Shown here: positions 7,317 through 14,484 of the stretch, piece by piece
How the letters are laid out: each line of letters opens with the position of its first letter
Numbering within the stretch: position 1 is the first letter of the stretch
Source: Bacteroidales bacterium
GTDB taxonomy: Bacteria > Bacteroidota > Bacteroidia > Bacteroidales > UBA932
Length of the DNA stretch: 14,511 nucleotides
Assembly: GCA_017509375.1 (NCBI GenBank)
Contig: JAFWPT010000300.1
Location: forward strand, 1 to 14,511
Direction of reading: 5' to 3'
Notes under the pieces: model-generated
The model's input: only the letters and a program-made list of their open reading frames with translations
Database searches by the model: none
What the model was told of the DNA's origin: nothing
Program-made: the position numbers and the translations under genes

Positions 7317-9269
7317 TTAATAAAGAGGGGCCTGGACCATTTGTGGATTGGAATAGACCTCGTCGTTGGGGATGGGCATAAGGTACTGGCGCTCATGCCA
7401 CTGGATGGGCTGAGGGATGAGCACCGGGGTGTTGAATTCCTCGAAGGACGGGCCGGTGCGGACTGCATCGAGTCCCCAGAAATTCTGCCTGCCCATCTGC
7501 TCCTTTCCGTGGAGGTAACGGCGGATGTCGAAGTAGCGGTGGTCTTCCATGTAGAGTTCGACGAAGCGCTCTTCCAGCACGGCGTCCAAAAGAGTCTTTT
7601 TTGCCGCGGCAAGTTTTGCCGTAGTCCATTCGGGAACTCCGGCGCGCCTGCGGATCTCGTTCAGGGCATCCAGGCCTTCCGCCTCGTTGTTTGTCCAGGC
7701 GTCACATTCGGCCAGGATCAGATAGAGCTCTGCGAGACGCAGGAGGGCGTGGGGGTAGTAGCAGTCGGTGTAATTGCTCTTGTTGGAGACGCCGGTATAG
7801 TAAAGGTTGGGATGTACGTACTTGATGTTCAGGAAACCAGTGATGCAGTAGTTGCGGGTGCCCCATTTGGCGGCGTTGTAACCGCCCTGCTGGGGATCGC
7901 GCATGTGGCAGATGACGGGCTGGCGGTTTGCCAGGACAGGGGAGTACTCACTTCCGTCGAAAGCGATCCAGGCGTAGAAACGGGGCTCGCGCCCTACATT
8001 CAGCTTGATAATGTCGTGCTCTGGCATTTCTGCAGAGGTGTACCATTCGGATTCGGGCGTGAAATCGGGATCGTCCGTAGGTATGACGCCCTTTTCCGTG
8101 AAGAAGTGCTGAACCGTATAAAGGGTAGGGGAGAGTCCGCCCCAGGCGCCGTAGCCGTTGGGCTGGACGTCAGTGTTGAGGATGTAATGGGGCATGGATG
8201 CCATACGGAACTGCCTGTCCACCTGCGGAACTCCCCAGATGGTTTCCTTGTTGCCTTCCGCGGGGTTGGTGGTCATCATGTAGCGAAGCATCATGACCAA
8301 TGTGCGGAACTGGACGTCTTCATCACTTTCACCCTTGCCGGGAACTGCCGGGAGAGGGATGTTCTGGTTGGTGCGGAGAATCTCGGACGCTTCGGTGCTG
8401 AACAGGGAATAGCCTGCGCTCGTCGCTGCGGTCAGCGCCTCCTGTGCAGCTGTGCGTGCCCTTATCCATTTCTCCTGGGAGAAGGTGGAGCTCACCAGCT
8501 CCTGGCCGTATCCGGGAGTCTCATAGTTGATGTTCTTCCAGGACTTGTCGGGGAAACTTCCGTTCCACATCGGGGAAGCCGCGAGCAGCAGCACCCTGGC
8601 CTTGAGAGCCTTGCAGGCTATCGAAGTAGCCCTGCCGCAGTAGTCAGGACCCGGATCGACGGGAGGAAGGGCCTGCGCCGCTTCGTCGAGCAGGTTGACT
8701 ATATAGTCCACGCAGTAATCGAAGTGGGACCTTCCGGGAATTTCTTCCTTGGAGATATTTGTAGAAAGGAGTTTGTCGGAAATCGGGCATGGGCCGAAAA
8801 TCGCCAGGGCCTTGTAGTGGTAGTATGCCTTGAGGTACTGGGCCTCGGCGATATACTGCTGGCGGAGCTCCGGGTCGATGTCGGCCTTGGTCTCTTCCAT
8901 GTTCTTAAGGAAGAGGTTGCAGTATCCGATGGCGTTGTACAGGTTGGTCCAGGGGTAGCGGTTGGTCTGCAGATCATCGGCAGTGATATACTCGGGAGTG
9001 AGCATATTGTACCTGACCAGTGAGCACATGTGTCCCCATTCCTGAGGCTCGACGCATTCGTCTGTCCCTCCGCCGTCAAGGCTGGTGAAATCGGGGAATA
9101 TCCTTATTTCCTCAAGAAGGAAGCCGTAGCAACCGTACAGGTGGTTCAGGGCGGTGGCATTGTCCGTAATCAGGTCGTCGAGGTCTGCCTGCTCCGGCGG
9201 GATGACGGACAGGTAGTCGCAGGAGAGGACTGTACAGGTGAGTGCGAGTGCAAGTAATATCTTTTTCAT
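7317..9269 (-). CDS. susD-like: SusD/RagB-family outer-membrane glycan-binding lipoprotein
   Basis: The 650-residue product has a lipoprotein signal with lipobox VLSC (Cys17). SusD hallmarks appear in order: the N-terminal helical segment with AEAQYLKAYYHYKALAIFG (141-159), the GREPRFYAWIAFDGS element (426-440), the C-terminal TPR-like segment LLRLAELYLILAECDAW (509-525) with NEIRRRAGVPEW (537-548), ERFVELYMEDHRYFDIRRY (567-585), and the closing MPIPNDEVYSNPQM (631-644). Members of the family sit as a lid on the SusC barrel and capture oligosaccharides at the cell surface. Length is slightly above typical. The gene starts 6 nt after the susC stop, the usual tight susC-susD pairing. No frameshift or missing block is seen. 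Glycan specificity cannot be inferred. Confidence 0.96.
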   Translation of the reverse strand: MKKILLALALTCTVLSCDYLSVIPPEQADLDDLITDNATALNHLYGCYGFLLEEIRIFPDFTSLDGGGTDECVEPQEWGHMCSLVRYNMLTPEYITADDLQTNRYPWTNLYNAIGYCNLFLKNMEETKADIDPELRQQYIAEAQYLKAYYHYKALAIFGPCPISDKLLSTNISKEEIPGRSHFDYCVDYIVNLLDEAAQALPPVDPGPDYCGRATSIACKALKARVLLLAASPMWNGSFPDKSWKNINYETPGYGQELVSSTFSQEKWIRARTAAQEALTAATSAGYSLFSTEASEILRTNQNIPLPAVPGKGESDEDVQFRTLVMMLRYMMTTNPAEGNKETIWGVPQVDRQFRMASMPHYILNTDVQPNGYGAWGGLSPTLYTVQHFFTEKGVIPTDDPDFTPESEWYTSAEMPEHDIIKLNVGREPRFYAWIAFDGSEYSPVLANRQPVICHMRDPQQGGYNAAKWGTRNYCITGFLNIKYVHPNLYYTGVSNKSNYTDCYYPHALLRLAELYLILAECDAWTNNEAEGLDALNEIRRRAGVPEWTTAKLAAAKKTLLDAVLEERFVELYMEDHRYFDIRRYLHGKEQMGRQNFWGLDAVRTGPSFEEFNTPVLIPQPIQWHERQYLMPIPNDEVYSNPQMVQAPLY

Positions 9270-9275
9270 ACGTCG

Positions 9276-12200
9276 TCAGAATTTGAACTGTACACCGAGG
9301 TTGAACGTCCTGGAAAGCGGATAGGAATAGTAGCTGAGTTCCGGATCCCAGTATTTGAAAGGAGACCATACGGCTATGTTGTCGCCGTTGATGTACACCC
9401 TGCCGAAGGGGAAGGACCAGCCGAACTCCAGAGTCTTGAAACGCAGGAAGTCAGCTTTGCGCATCCAGAAACTGGAAGGCTGGCGGTTGTTGTAGATGTT
9501 GCTCTTGAGAAGGCCCAGGCGCGGGTAGGTGGCGTTGGAATTGTCCGCACCCTCGCGCCAGTAACCATCTGCGATCCACTGCATGAGGTTGTGGTCGTTG
9601 GAGTCGTCGGCTATGAAGGGCTCGAAGCCGGAGAGCATTATGTTGCGTTTGGCGGAGCCGTTGAAATACACGCTGAAGTCGAACTTCTTCCAGTTGATGC
9701 TGGCGCCGATACCGTACTGGATTCTTGGCATGGTGCCGTAAGGGGAAAGCATCACCCGGTCGGCGGTGGTGATCTTGCCGTCGCCGTTGACGTCGCGGTA
9801 CTTGATGTCGCCTACCATGACGGAGGAGCCGAAGCTGGACTGGTCGGCGCTGTTGGCAATCTCTTCCTCGCTCTGGAACAGACCCTCGGCGATATAGCCC
9901 GTCATGCGGCTGAGAGGCTTGCCGGTTTCGGTTTGCCAGACGTAGGGATAATCTGGCTCGTCAACATATACGTACTTGTTCTTGGCGTAGGTATAGTTGA
10001 AACGGAGGTCGACGAGGAGGTCCCTGCTGAGCTGTTTCTTCCACTTGACGCTCAGCTCGATACCGGTGTTGTCCACCTTACCGATGTTACTCCAGGGGAC
10101 AGAAGAAGCATAGCCGAGGCTCTTGGGGAAGGAGGCCCTCTTCATGAGGATGCGCTCGCGCTGGTTGTAGTACCAGTCGAAGGTGACGTTGAGCTGTTCG
10201 AACATTTCCATATCGACGCCGAGGTCGAGTTCCTTCGCCCTCTCCCAGTGTGCGTCCTGCACTGCGTAGGATGTGACCGAGGGGCCTGTGCGCGCCGTAT
10301 TTCCGGTATAACCGGTACGGTAGGTCATGCCGCCGCTCATGCTGACGGAATTCTGATACAGGAAGTGTGATGCACCTGCGGAGGTACCAGTCTCGTCGCT
10401 TCCCACGAGGCCGTAGGAGCCACGGAGCTTAAGGTAGTCGATGACGGGGCGGATGGGCTTCCAGAAAGGCTCGCTGGAGGGAACCCATCCCAGCGAAATA
10501 GCAGGGAAGAGTTCGAAGCGCTCGCCTTCCGCAAGCCTCTCGGTGCCGTTGTAACCGAAGTTCAGCTCCACCAGGTAGCGGTTGTACCAGTCGTAAGTGA
10601 AGCGGCCGGAGAAGCCTTGGTTGCGGTTCGGCAGCACGCCGCTGCGGTACTGGCGCATCATGTACATCAGCATCGCGGTCACGTTGTGGTGGCCGAACGA
10701 ACGGTCGTAGTTGATGCGTCCGTCAAGGTAGAACGTATTGTTCGTCGAGGTGGAAATGCCCGACTGGCTGACGTATTCGGTACCTACCTGCAGCTCGTTG
10801 AGGCGGAAGTCCACCGGATTCTCAGGATCGTAACTGCCGGGGAAAACGTTATACAGGTATGGGCTCAGTGAACGGGTGTACCAGGTGGACGCGTAGTTGT
10901 TGAAGTTGACCAGGGCGTTCACCGACAGGCCTTCCGTGATGAAGTCCAGTTTCTGGTTGAGCGTGACGGAGATGTTGAGCTTGTTGGTGTTGGTTTCCTG
11001 GAAAGTGTTGAGCATATTGGCGTACGGGTTGGTGTAGAACCGGCCCGCGCTCATTATCTGGGAACCGAAGAGGAGGTGGTTGTAGCCTTCCCGCTCCGGG
11101 AAAATGGCGGGGAAGGACACCGGCGTATTGTTGTAGATGGCCTGGAAGATGGAGTTCGCCGAGGTCGAAGGGCTCGTCTGGCTGATGATCTGGGCGTTCA
11201 TCTTCAGAGTCATCTTGGTAGAAGGCGATATCTGGTAGCCGATGTTGTTCTGGAAGGTGTAGAGCCAGCGGTTGTAGTTGTTGTCGAACGAATAGTTCTG
11301 CGGAACGTCGAGTATACCGCCGTCGTGGTTCATCTGCAGGCTCATGTAGTAGGTTACGCGGGAACCGCCTCCGGAGATGTTCACGTTGCCCCTCTGGCTG
11401 AGGGAGTACTTGCGGAACATCAGGTCGTACCAGTCCACGTCCGGCCAGATGGAAGGATTGACGCCGTTGCGGGTGTTCTCAATGTCGGTCTGGCTGTAGC
11501 GGACCTCGGCTTTCGGGTTGCGGGCCAGCTGGGCGTTGTTGTAGGCCTCCATGTAAGTGGCGCCGTCGGCATATTCCACAATGTTGACGGGCTGCAGGAC
11601 GGAGGTCTCCACGGTGACGTTAATCCTCGCCTTGGTGTTCTCCGTACCCGTTTTGGTGGTGACTATCATGACGCCGTTGGCGCCGCGGGCACCGTAGATT
11701 GCGGTTGCGGATGCGTCCTTAAGTATCGAGAAGGATTCGATTGATTCGGCCGGGATATTGTTGAGGTCGGAAGTGGTGATCTCGACGCCGTCCAGCAGGA
11801 TTAGGGGCGTGGTGCGGCCGCCGAAGGTGGAGATGCCTCGGATGTAGAAGTCCGAGGTGCTGCCGGGCTGTCCGCTGGATGTCACGGAAATGACGCCGGC
11901 GAGCTTACCTGCCAGGTTGTTGGTGAGCGAGGAGGTAGGGGATACGAGCGTTCCGCCGTCGATTGCCGCGATTGCTCCGGTAACGGAAACGCGGCGCTGC
12001 GTACCTGCACCCACGACCACGACCTCGCTGAGGACTTCGTTGTCGGGTTCAAGCCGTGCCTCCACGACGCCTTGGTCGGTGATGAACACCGGGAGATCCT
12101 TGTATCCGAGGGCGCTGATGATGATTTCGGCGCTCTCTCCGGTGATGTCGATGGTGAAGTTGCCGTCGATATCCGTCACCGTGCCCGTACGCGTACCCTT

Positions 12201-12617
12201 TATCTGTATGCCTGCGCCTATGATGGGCAGATTGTCGGTGGCATCGACCACGGTACCGGTGACCGTTCGCTTAAGCTGCGCCTTTTTGCCCTGCGCGGCG
12301 TTGCCGGAAGCCTGGCCGCTGTGCTTAAGGTAGATTTGCTTGCCGGATATCGACCATTCTTCCTGGGTGCCGCCGAAAAGCTTTGTGAGCACCTGCTCCA
12401 CGGTTTCCTTGTCGGCACCGACGGTCGCCTTGCGGGACAGGTCGATGGTGTTGGTCTGGTAGAAGAACGAATAACCGCTCTGCTGCTCGATGAGGCGTAT
12501 CGTTTCTCCGACGGTGCGGGATTCGGCAGGGAAACTGAGCCTGGGAGCCTCCTGTGCGCGGACGACGCACCACATGGAGAGGAGCGAACACAGTATAAGT
12601 AAGAGTCTCTTATGCAT
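9276..12617 (-). CDS. susC-like: SusC/RagA-family TonB-dependent transporter with STN signalling domain
   Basis: The 1113-residue product has a cleavable signal peptide (1-21, ending VVRAQ). Next come an STN domain (about 33-98, TVGETIRLIEQQSGYSFFYQ), a carboxypeptidase-regulatory-like domain (about 117-190, GTVVDATDNLPIIGAGIQIK), a TonB-box-like stretch (SEVVVVGAG, 197-205), and a plug (about 208-322, with NLAGKLAGVISV, IRGISTFGG, PLILLDGVE and ATAIYGARGANGVMIVTTK). A long beta-barrel ends ...FNLGVQFKF with the terminal Phe usual for outer-membrane proteins. It imports oligosaccharides together with the SusD protein, energised by TonB-ExbBD. An STN domain is the mark of transporters that signal to a FecR-type anti-sigma factor, which agrees with the sigma and fecR genes just upstream. 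The start follows the fecR stop by 6 nt. The frame is intact. Confidence 0.97.
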   Translation of the reverse strand: MHKRLLLILCSLLSMWCVVRAQEAPRLSFPAESRTVGETIRLIEQQSGYSFFYQTNTIDLSRKATVGADKETVEQVLTKLFGGTQEEWSISGKQIYLKHSGQASGNAAQGKKAQLKRTVTGTVVDATDNLPIIGAGIQIKGTRTGTVTDIDGNFTIDITGESAEIIISALGYKDLPVFITDQGVVEARLEPDNEVLSEVVVVGAGTQRRVSVTGAIAAIDGGTLVSPTSSLTNNLAGKLAGVISVTSSGQPGSTSDFYIRGISTFGGRTTPLILLDGVEITTSDLNNIPAESIESFSILKDASATAIYGARGANGVMIVTTKTGTENTKARINVTVETSVLQPVNIVEYADGATYMEAYNNAQLARNPKAEVRYSQTDIENTRNGVNPSIWPDVDWYDLMFRKYSLSQRGNVNISGGGSRVTYYMSLQMNHDGGILDVPQNYSFDNNYNRWLYTFQNNIGYQISPSTKMTLKMNAQIISQTSPSTSANSIFQAIYNNTPVSFPAIFPEREGYNHLLFGSQIMSAGRFYTNPYANMLNTFQETNTNKLNISVTLNQKLDFITEGLSVNALVNFNNYASTWYTRSLSPYLYNVFPGSYDPENPVDFRLNELQVGTEYVSQSGISTSTNNTFYLDGRINYDRSFGHHNVTAMLMYMMRQYRSGVLPNRNQGFSGRFTYDWYNRYLVELNFGYNGTERLAEGERFELFPAISLGWVPSSEPFWKPIRPVIDYLKLRGSYGLVGSDETGTSAGASHFLYQNSVSMSGGMTYRTGYTGNTARTGPSVTSYAVQDAHWERAKELDLGVDMEMFEQLNVTFDWYYNQRERILMKRASFPKSLGYASSVPWSNIGKVDNTGIELSVKWKKQLSRDLLVDLRFNYTYAKNKYVYVDEPDYPYVWQTETGKPLSRMTGYIAEGLFQSEEEIANSADQSSFGSSVMVGDIKYRDVNGDGKITTADRVMLSPYGTMPRIQYGIGASINWKKFDFSVYFNGSAKRNIMLSGFEPFIADDSNDHNLMQWIADGYWREGADNSNATYPRLGLLKSNIYNNRQPSSFWMRKADFLRFKTLEFGWSFPFGRVYINGDNIAVWSPFKYWDPELSYYSYPLSRTFNLGVQFKF

Positions 12618-12623
12618 ATCGGA

Positions 12624-13742
12624 CTATTCGTTGGAAAGTGTTACGTACCATACGCCGTCCTGCCTGCGGCTCTTGATGGAGAAGATGCCGGACAGCTCGG
12701 ACAGCATGTCGGAAAGGGTGGAACGGAGGTTCAGGGTTCCTGTGCATGCGATGCCGGCCAAGCGGGAATCGCATTCGACCTTTTCGCCGTAGTAGCGGCT
12801 CATGTAGTTCAGGATGTCTTTCATGGAGGTGCCGTCAGCCCTGTAGACGCCGTCGGCCCAGTCGAGCAGGCCGCGCCAGTCAGGGACGTCCTCCACGTTT
12901 ACCTTGCCGTTGTCGTCCAGAGTGTACATCTGGTTGGGCACGAGCGTGACGGACTGGGCATGGGAGTCGCCGAGGGAAACGTTGACCGAACCGGACACGA
13001 GCGCTACGCGGTGGGCGTCATCTTCGTAACCGGATACGAGGAAGCGCGTTCCGAGAACCTGGACGCGGACGTCATCGAGCTCTACTGTGAACGGGCGGCC
13101 TTCGTCCCTGCTCACGTCGAACAGGGCCTCACCGGTCATGCGGACGTTGCGCTCCCTGCCGAAACTGCCGGGGAAGACTATCCTCGAGTGGGAGTTCATG
13201 CGGACCACTGAACCGTCTGCAAACTGGATGCGGGCCCGGTGTCCGTAGGGAATCGAAAGCATACAAGATCCCTTGGCAGAAGATGCGTAGTCGCTGCCGT
13301 CGATCCTGATTCCCCCCGGTGTGCAGCTTACCTGCATCTCTAGGGCGTTCGATTGTATAACCTGGCCATCGGGAAGAAGGGCCACGGGGGTTTCGGACTC
13401 CGGCCAGGTGTACAATTCTGTCTCAACTGCGGAAGGTGCGGGGGCTTGCCGCTTTGTTATAGCAGGGATTATGAGTATCGCCGCTAATACGGCTGCTGCT
13501 GCAAAGACAAGCGCCGGAAAGGGGATACTACGCTTGCGGGAGACCTTTTGCAGGACACGGTCCAATGATGGATATGGGTCGAATGACCTTCCGTGCTCGT
13601 CTGCCCAGTTCCTATAAGTGGATTGTAATTCTTCCCTGGCAGAGGCGTTGTTTTTAAGGTAAGCGAGCAACTGCCGCTTTTCATCCAGGCCGGCCTTGCC
13701 GTCCAGATACTTTAGAAATATTGTTTTTTCGTGGTCCATCAT
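12624..13742 (-). CDS. FecR-family anti-sigma factor
   Basis: The product is a 372-residue single-pass inner-membrane protein. Residues 1-70 form the cytoplasmic part that would bind the sigma factor (DHEKTIFLKYLDGKAGLDEKR..., NWADEHGRSFDPYPSLDRVL). A transmembrane helix spans about 73-95 (IPFPALVFAAAAVLAAIL). A periplasmic FecR domain covers about 164-258, with IPYGHRARIQFADGSVVRMN, GEALFDV and LGTRFLVSGYEDD. A C-terminal DUF4974 domain (about 300-370) has the SMKDILNYMSRYYGEKVECD stretch and would contact the STN domain of SusC. The first two codons are both ATG (13742 and 13739), so the start may be one codon later. It lies 36 nt after the sigma stop and 6 nt before susC. Inferred role: holds the sigma factor inactive until SusC senses its substrate. 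Confidence 0.95.
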   Translation of the reverse strand: MMDHEKTIFLKYLDGKAGLDEKRQLLAYLKNNASAREELQSTYRNWADEHGRSFDPYPSLDRVLQKVSRKRSIPFPALVFAAAAVLAAILIIPAITKRQAPAPSAVETELYTWPESETPVALLPDGQVIQSNALEMQVSCTPGGIRIDGSDYASSAKGSCMLSIPYGHRARIQFADGSVVRMNSHSRIVFPGSFGRERNVRMTGEALFDVSRDEGRPFTVELDDVRVQVLGTRFLVSGYEDDAHRVALVSGSVNVSLGDSHAQSVTLVPNQMYTLDDNGKVNVEDVPDWRGLLDWADGVYRADGTSMKDILNYMSRYYGEKVECDSRLAGIACTGTLNLRSTLSDMLSELSGIFSIKSRRQDGVWYVTLSNE

Positions 13743-13761
13743 CTACACCACGAAAAAACAG

Positions 13762-13772
13762 GGGGTTACCCC
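13762..13772. promoter_or_regulatory. GGGGTTACCCC palindrome between sigma and fecR
   Basis: An 11-nt odd-centred palindrome with 5-nt arms and a single central base lies in the 36-nt sigma-fecR gap, about 20 nt before the fecR ATG. It shares the GGTWACC core with the larger palindrome at 13807-13825. It could be an operator half or a small hairpin in the fecR leader. The palindrome is seen directly; its role is inferred. Confidence 0.35.
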
Positions 13773-13778
13773 ACCTCG

Positions 13779-14345
13779 CTAATTTAAAAACAAATATAAT
13801 AAGAGAATAAAAGGTAACCTTTTATCCTGGAATGCCCTTCTCAGGCGTTTGAGACAAAGGGTCATCTGCTTTTCCACAGCTTTGACGGTTACTCCGAGCT
13901 GACTGGCTACTTCTTGATTGGACAAGCCTTTATCGCGCCGTAAGGTATAGACTTCCCTGGCTCTTGGCGGCAAGCCGGAAACCACATCGCTAAGGGTTTG
14001 GGACAGGACTTCATAATCGTATAATCCATAATTTTCTGGCGCAAAGAGCTTATCCATCATCAATGACAATTCTATGTCCAGGGTCTGCTCGTCAAGACTG
14101 GATGAGCGGCCGGAATTCCTGCGGTACCAGTCGATGGCCTTATTCCGTACTGTCCTCCATATATATGCCCTGGTTTGAGAATCATCCTCGAAGCTGAATA
14201 CCTCTGGGCGACGGACAAGTACCTGACAGAAAGCGTCCTGTACGATATCTTCCGCAACAGATACGGAATGCACGAGCCTCAATGCAAGGAGGCATAAATC
14301 TTTGTAAGTATCCAGATATACTTTGGTGAACTCAATGTCCGTCAT
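13779..14345 (-). CDS. ECF (extracytoplasmic function) RNA polymerase sigma-70 factor
   Basis: The product is 188 residues from the ATG at 14345 (MTDIEFTKVYLDTY...). An in-frame ATG at 14390 would add 15 residues encoded across the -7 element and is rejected. Region 2 spans about 9-77, with AEDIVQDAFCQVLVRR (31-46) and the core-binding/-10 helix TRAYIWRTVRNKAIDWYRR (58-76). Region 4 spans about 118-172, with LPPRAREVYTLRRDKGLSNQEVASQLGVTV and VEKQMTLCLKRLRRAF forming the helix-turn-helix. The end is a hydrophobic tail (LPFILLLYLFLN, 177-188), as in several Bacteroidetes family members. Next to fecR and an STN-type susC, it is expected to direct transcription of the susC operon once released. 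The last codons contain a 19-nt palindrome and a TATATTTG element, so this 3' end may double as a fecR control region. Confidence 0.95.
   Translation of the reverse strand: MTDIEFTKVYLDTYKDLCLLALRLVHSVSVAEDIVQDAFCQVLVRRPEVFSFEDDSQTRAYIWRTVRNKAIDWYRRNSGRSSSLDEQTLDIELSLMMDKLFAPENYGLYDYEVLSQTLSDVVSGLPPRAREVYTLRRDKGLSNQEVASQLGVTVKAVEKQMTLCLKRLRRAFQDKRLPFILLLYLFLN
13791..13798 (-). promoter_or_regulatory. Promoter-like -7 element TATATTTG before fecR
   Basis: Read on the minus strand this is TATATTTG, an exact TAnnTTTG match to the Bacteroidetes -7 consensus, 48 nt before the fecR ATG and inside the last codons of the sigma gene. No TTTG lies at the -33 position; that place is occupied by the GGTTACC palindrome. 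It could drive fecR and susCD separately from sigma, possibly by an ECF or activator-dependent route. In this AT-rich stretch the match could be chance. Confidence 0.4.
13807..13825. promoter_or_regulatory. 19-nt perfect palindrome at the 3' end of the sigma gene
   Basis: ATAAAAGGTAACCTTTTAT is symmetric over nine bases on each side of one central A. It ends 8 nt upstream (minus strand) of the TATATTTG element, where a -33 box would sit, and shares the GGTWACC core with 13762-13772. It looks like a dimer operator. As RNA it would be a hairpin with essentially no loop, so a DNA site is likelier. It overlaps codons of the sigma tail. Confidence 0.45.
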
Positions 14346-14352
14346 AATGATG

Positions 14353-14360
14353 CAAATATA
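14353..14360 (-). promoter_or_regulatory. -7 element of the sigma-fecR-susCD operon promoter
   Basis: Read on the minus strand this is TATATTTG, an exact TAnnTTTG match, ending only 7 nt before the sigma ATG at 14345. The -33 position (around 14382) reads TTAA rather than TTTG, so that half is weak. With a start point about 5-8 nt downstream of the -7 element, the transcript would be nearly leaderless. Confidence 0.55.
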
Positions 14361-14408
14361 AAAATTTTGTGAGAATATCATTAACCCCATGCAAGTATCG
14401 TCAGCCGG

Positions 14409-14435
14409 GCCGTCTAAAAAACATTTTTAGCCGGC
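14409..14435. other. Inverted repeat between the divergent genes
   Basis: GCCG-T-CTAAAAA, a 3-nt loop (ACA), then TTTTTAG-C-CGGC: a 7-bp and a 4-bp stem separated by one mismatch. An alternative outer pairing is AGCCGG (14403-14408) with CCGGCT (14431-14436). Eight T residues follow on the plus strand at 14442-14449 after a 6-nt spacer. Both flanking genes point away from it, so an ordinary terminator role is not obvious. It could stop antisense transcripts, act as an operator, or be a relic. Confidence 0.4.
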
Positions 14436-14446
14436 TCCTGCTTTTT

Positions 14447-14476
14447 TTTGCCCGCAGAAGAATATTCGTATATTTG
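14447..14476 (+). promoter_or_regulatory. Bacteroidetes-type promoter of the divergent gene
   Basis: TTTG (14447-14450) and TATATTTG (14469-14476) lie 18 nt apart and match the -33 TTTG and -7 TAnnTTTG elements, with spacing slightly shorter than the usual form. The -7 element ends 8 nt before the ATG at 14485, implying a very short or absent leader. Confidence 0.55.
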
Positions 14477-14484
14477 TATCCACT

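Noticed and set aside
7341..9023. 560-codon open frame on the plus strand opposite the susD gene
   Set aside because: It is antisense to a clear SusD gene and has no recognisable domain or promoter. Its composition is that of a shadow frame created by codon bias on the opposite strand.
9591..10370. 259-codon plus-strand frame opposite susC
   Set aside because: Shadow of the SusC barrel coding sequence; Val/Gly/Asp-rich translation without family features.
11076..11744. 222-codon plus-strand frame opposite the SusC plug and barrel
   Set aside because: Overlaps conserved SusC plug motifs on the minus strand; no domain is visible in the plus translation.
14346..14390. Upstream ATG for the sigma gene at 14390
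   Set aside because: The extra 15 residues would be encoded across the -7 element, and the sigma-70 region 2 helix fits a start at 14345.
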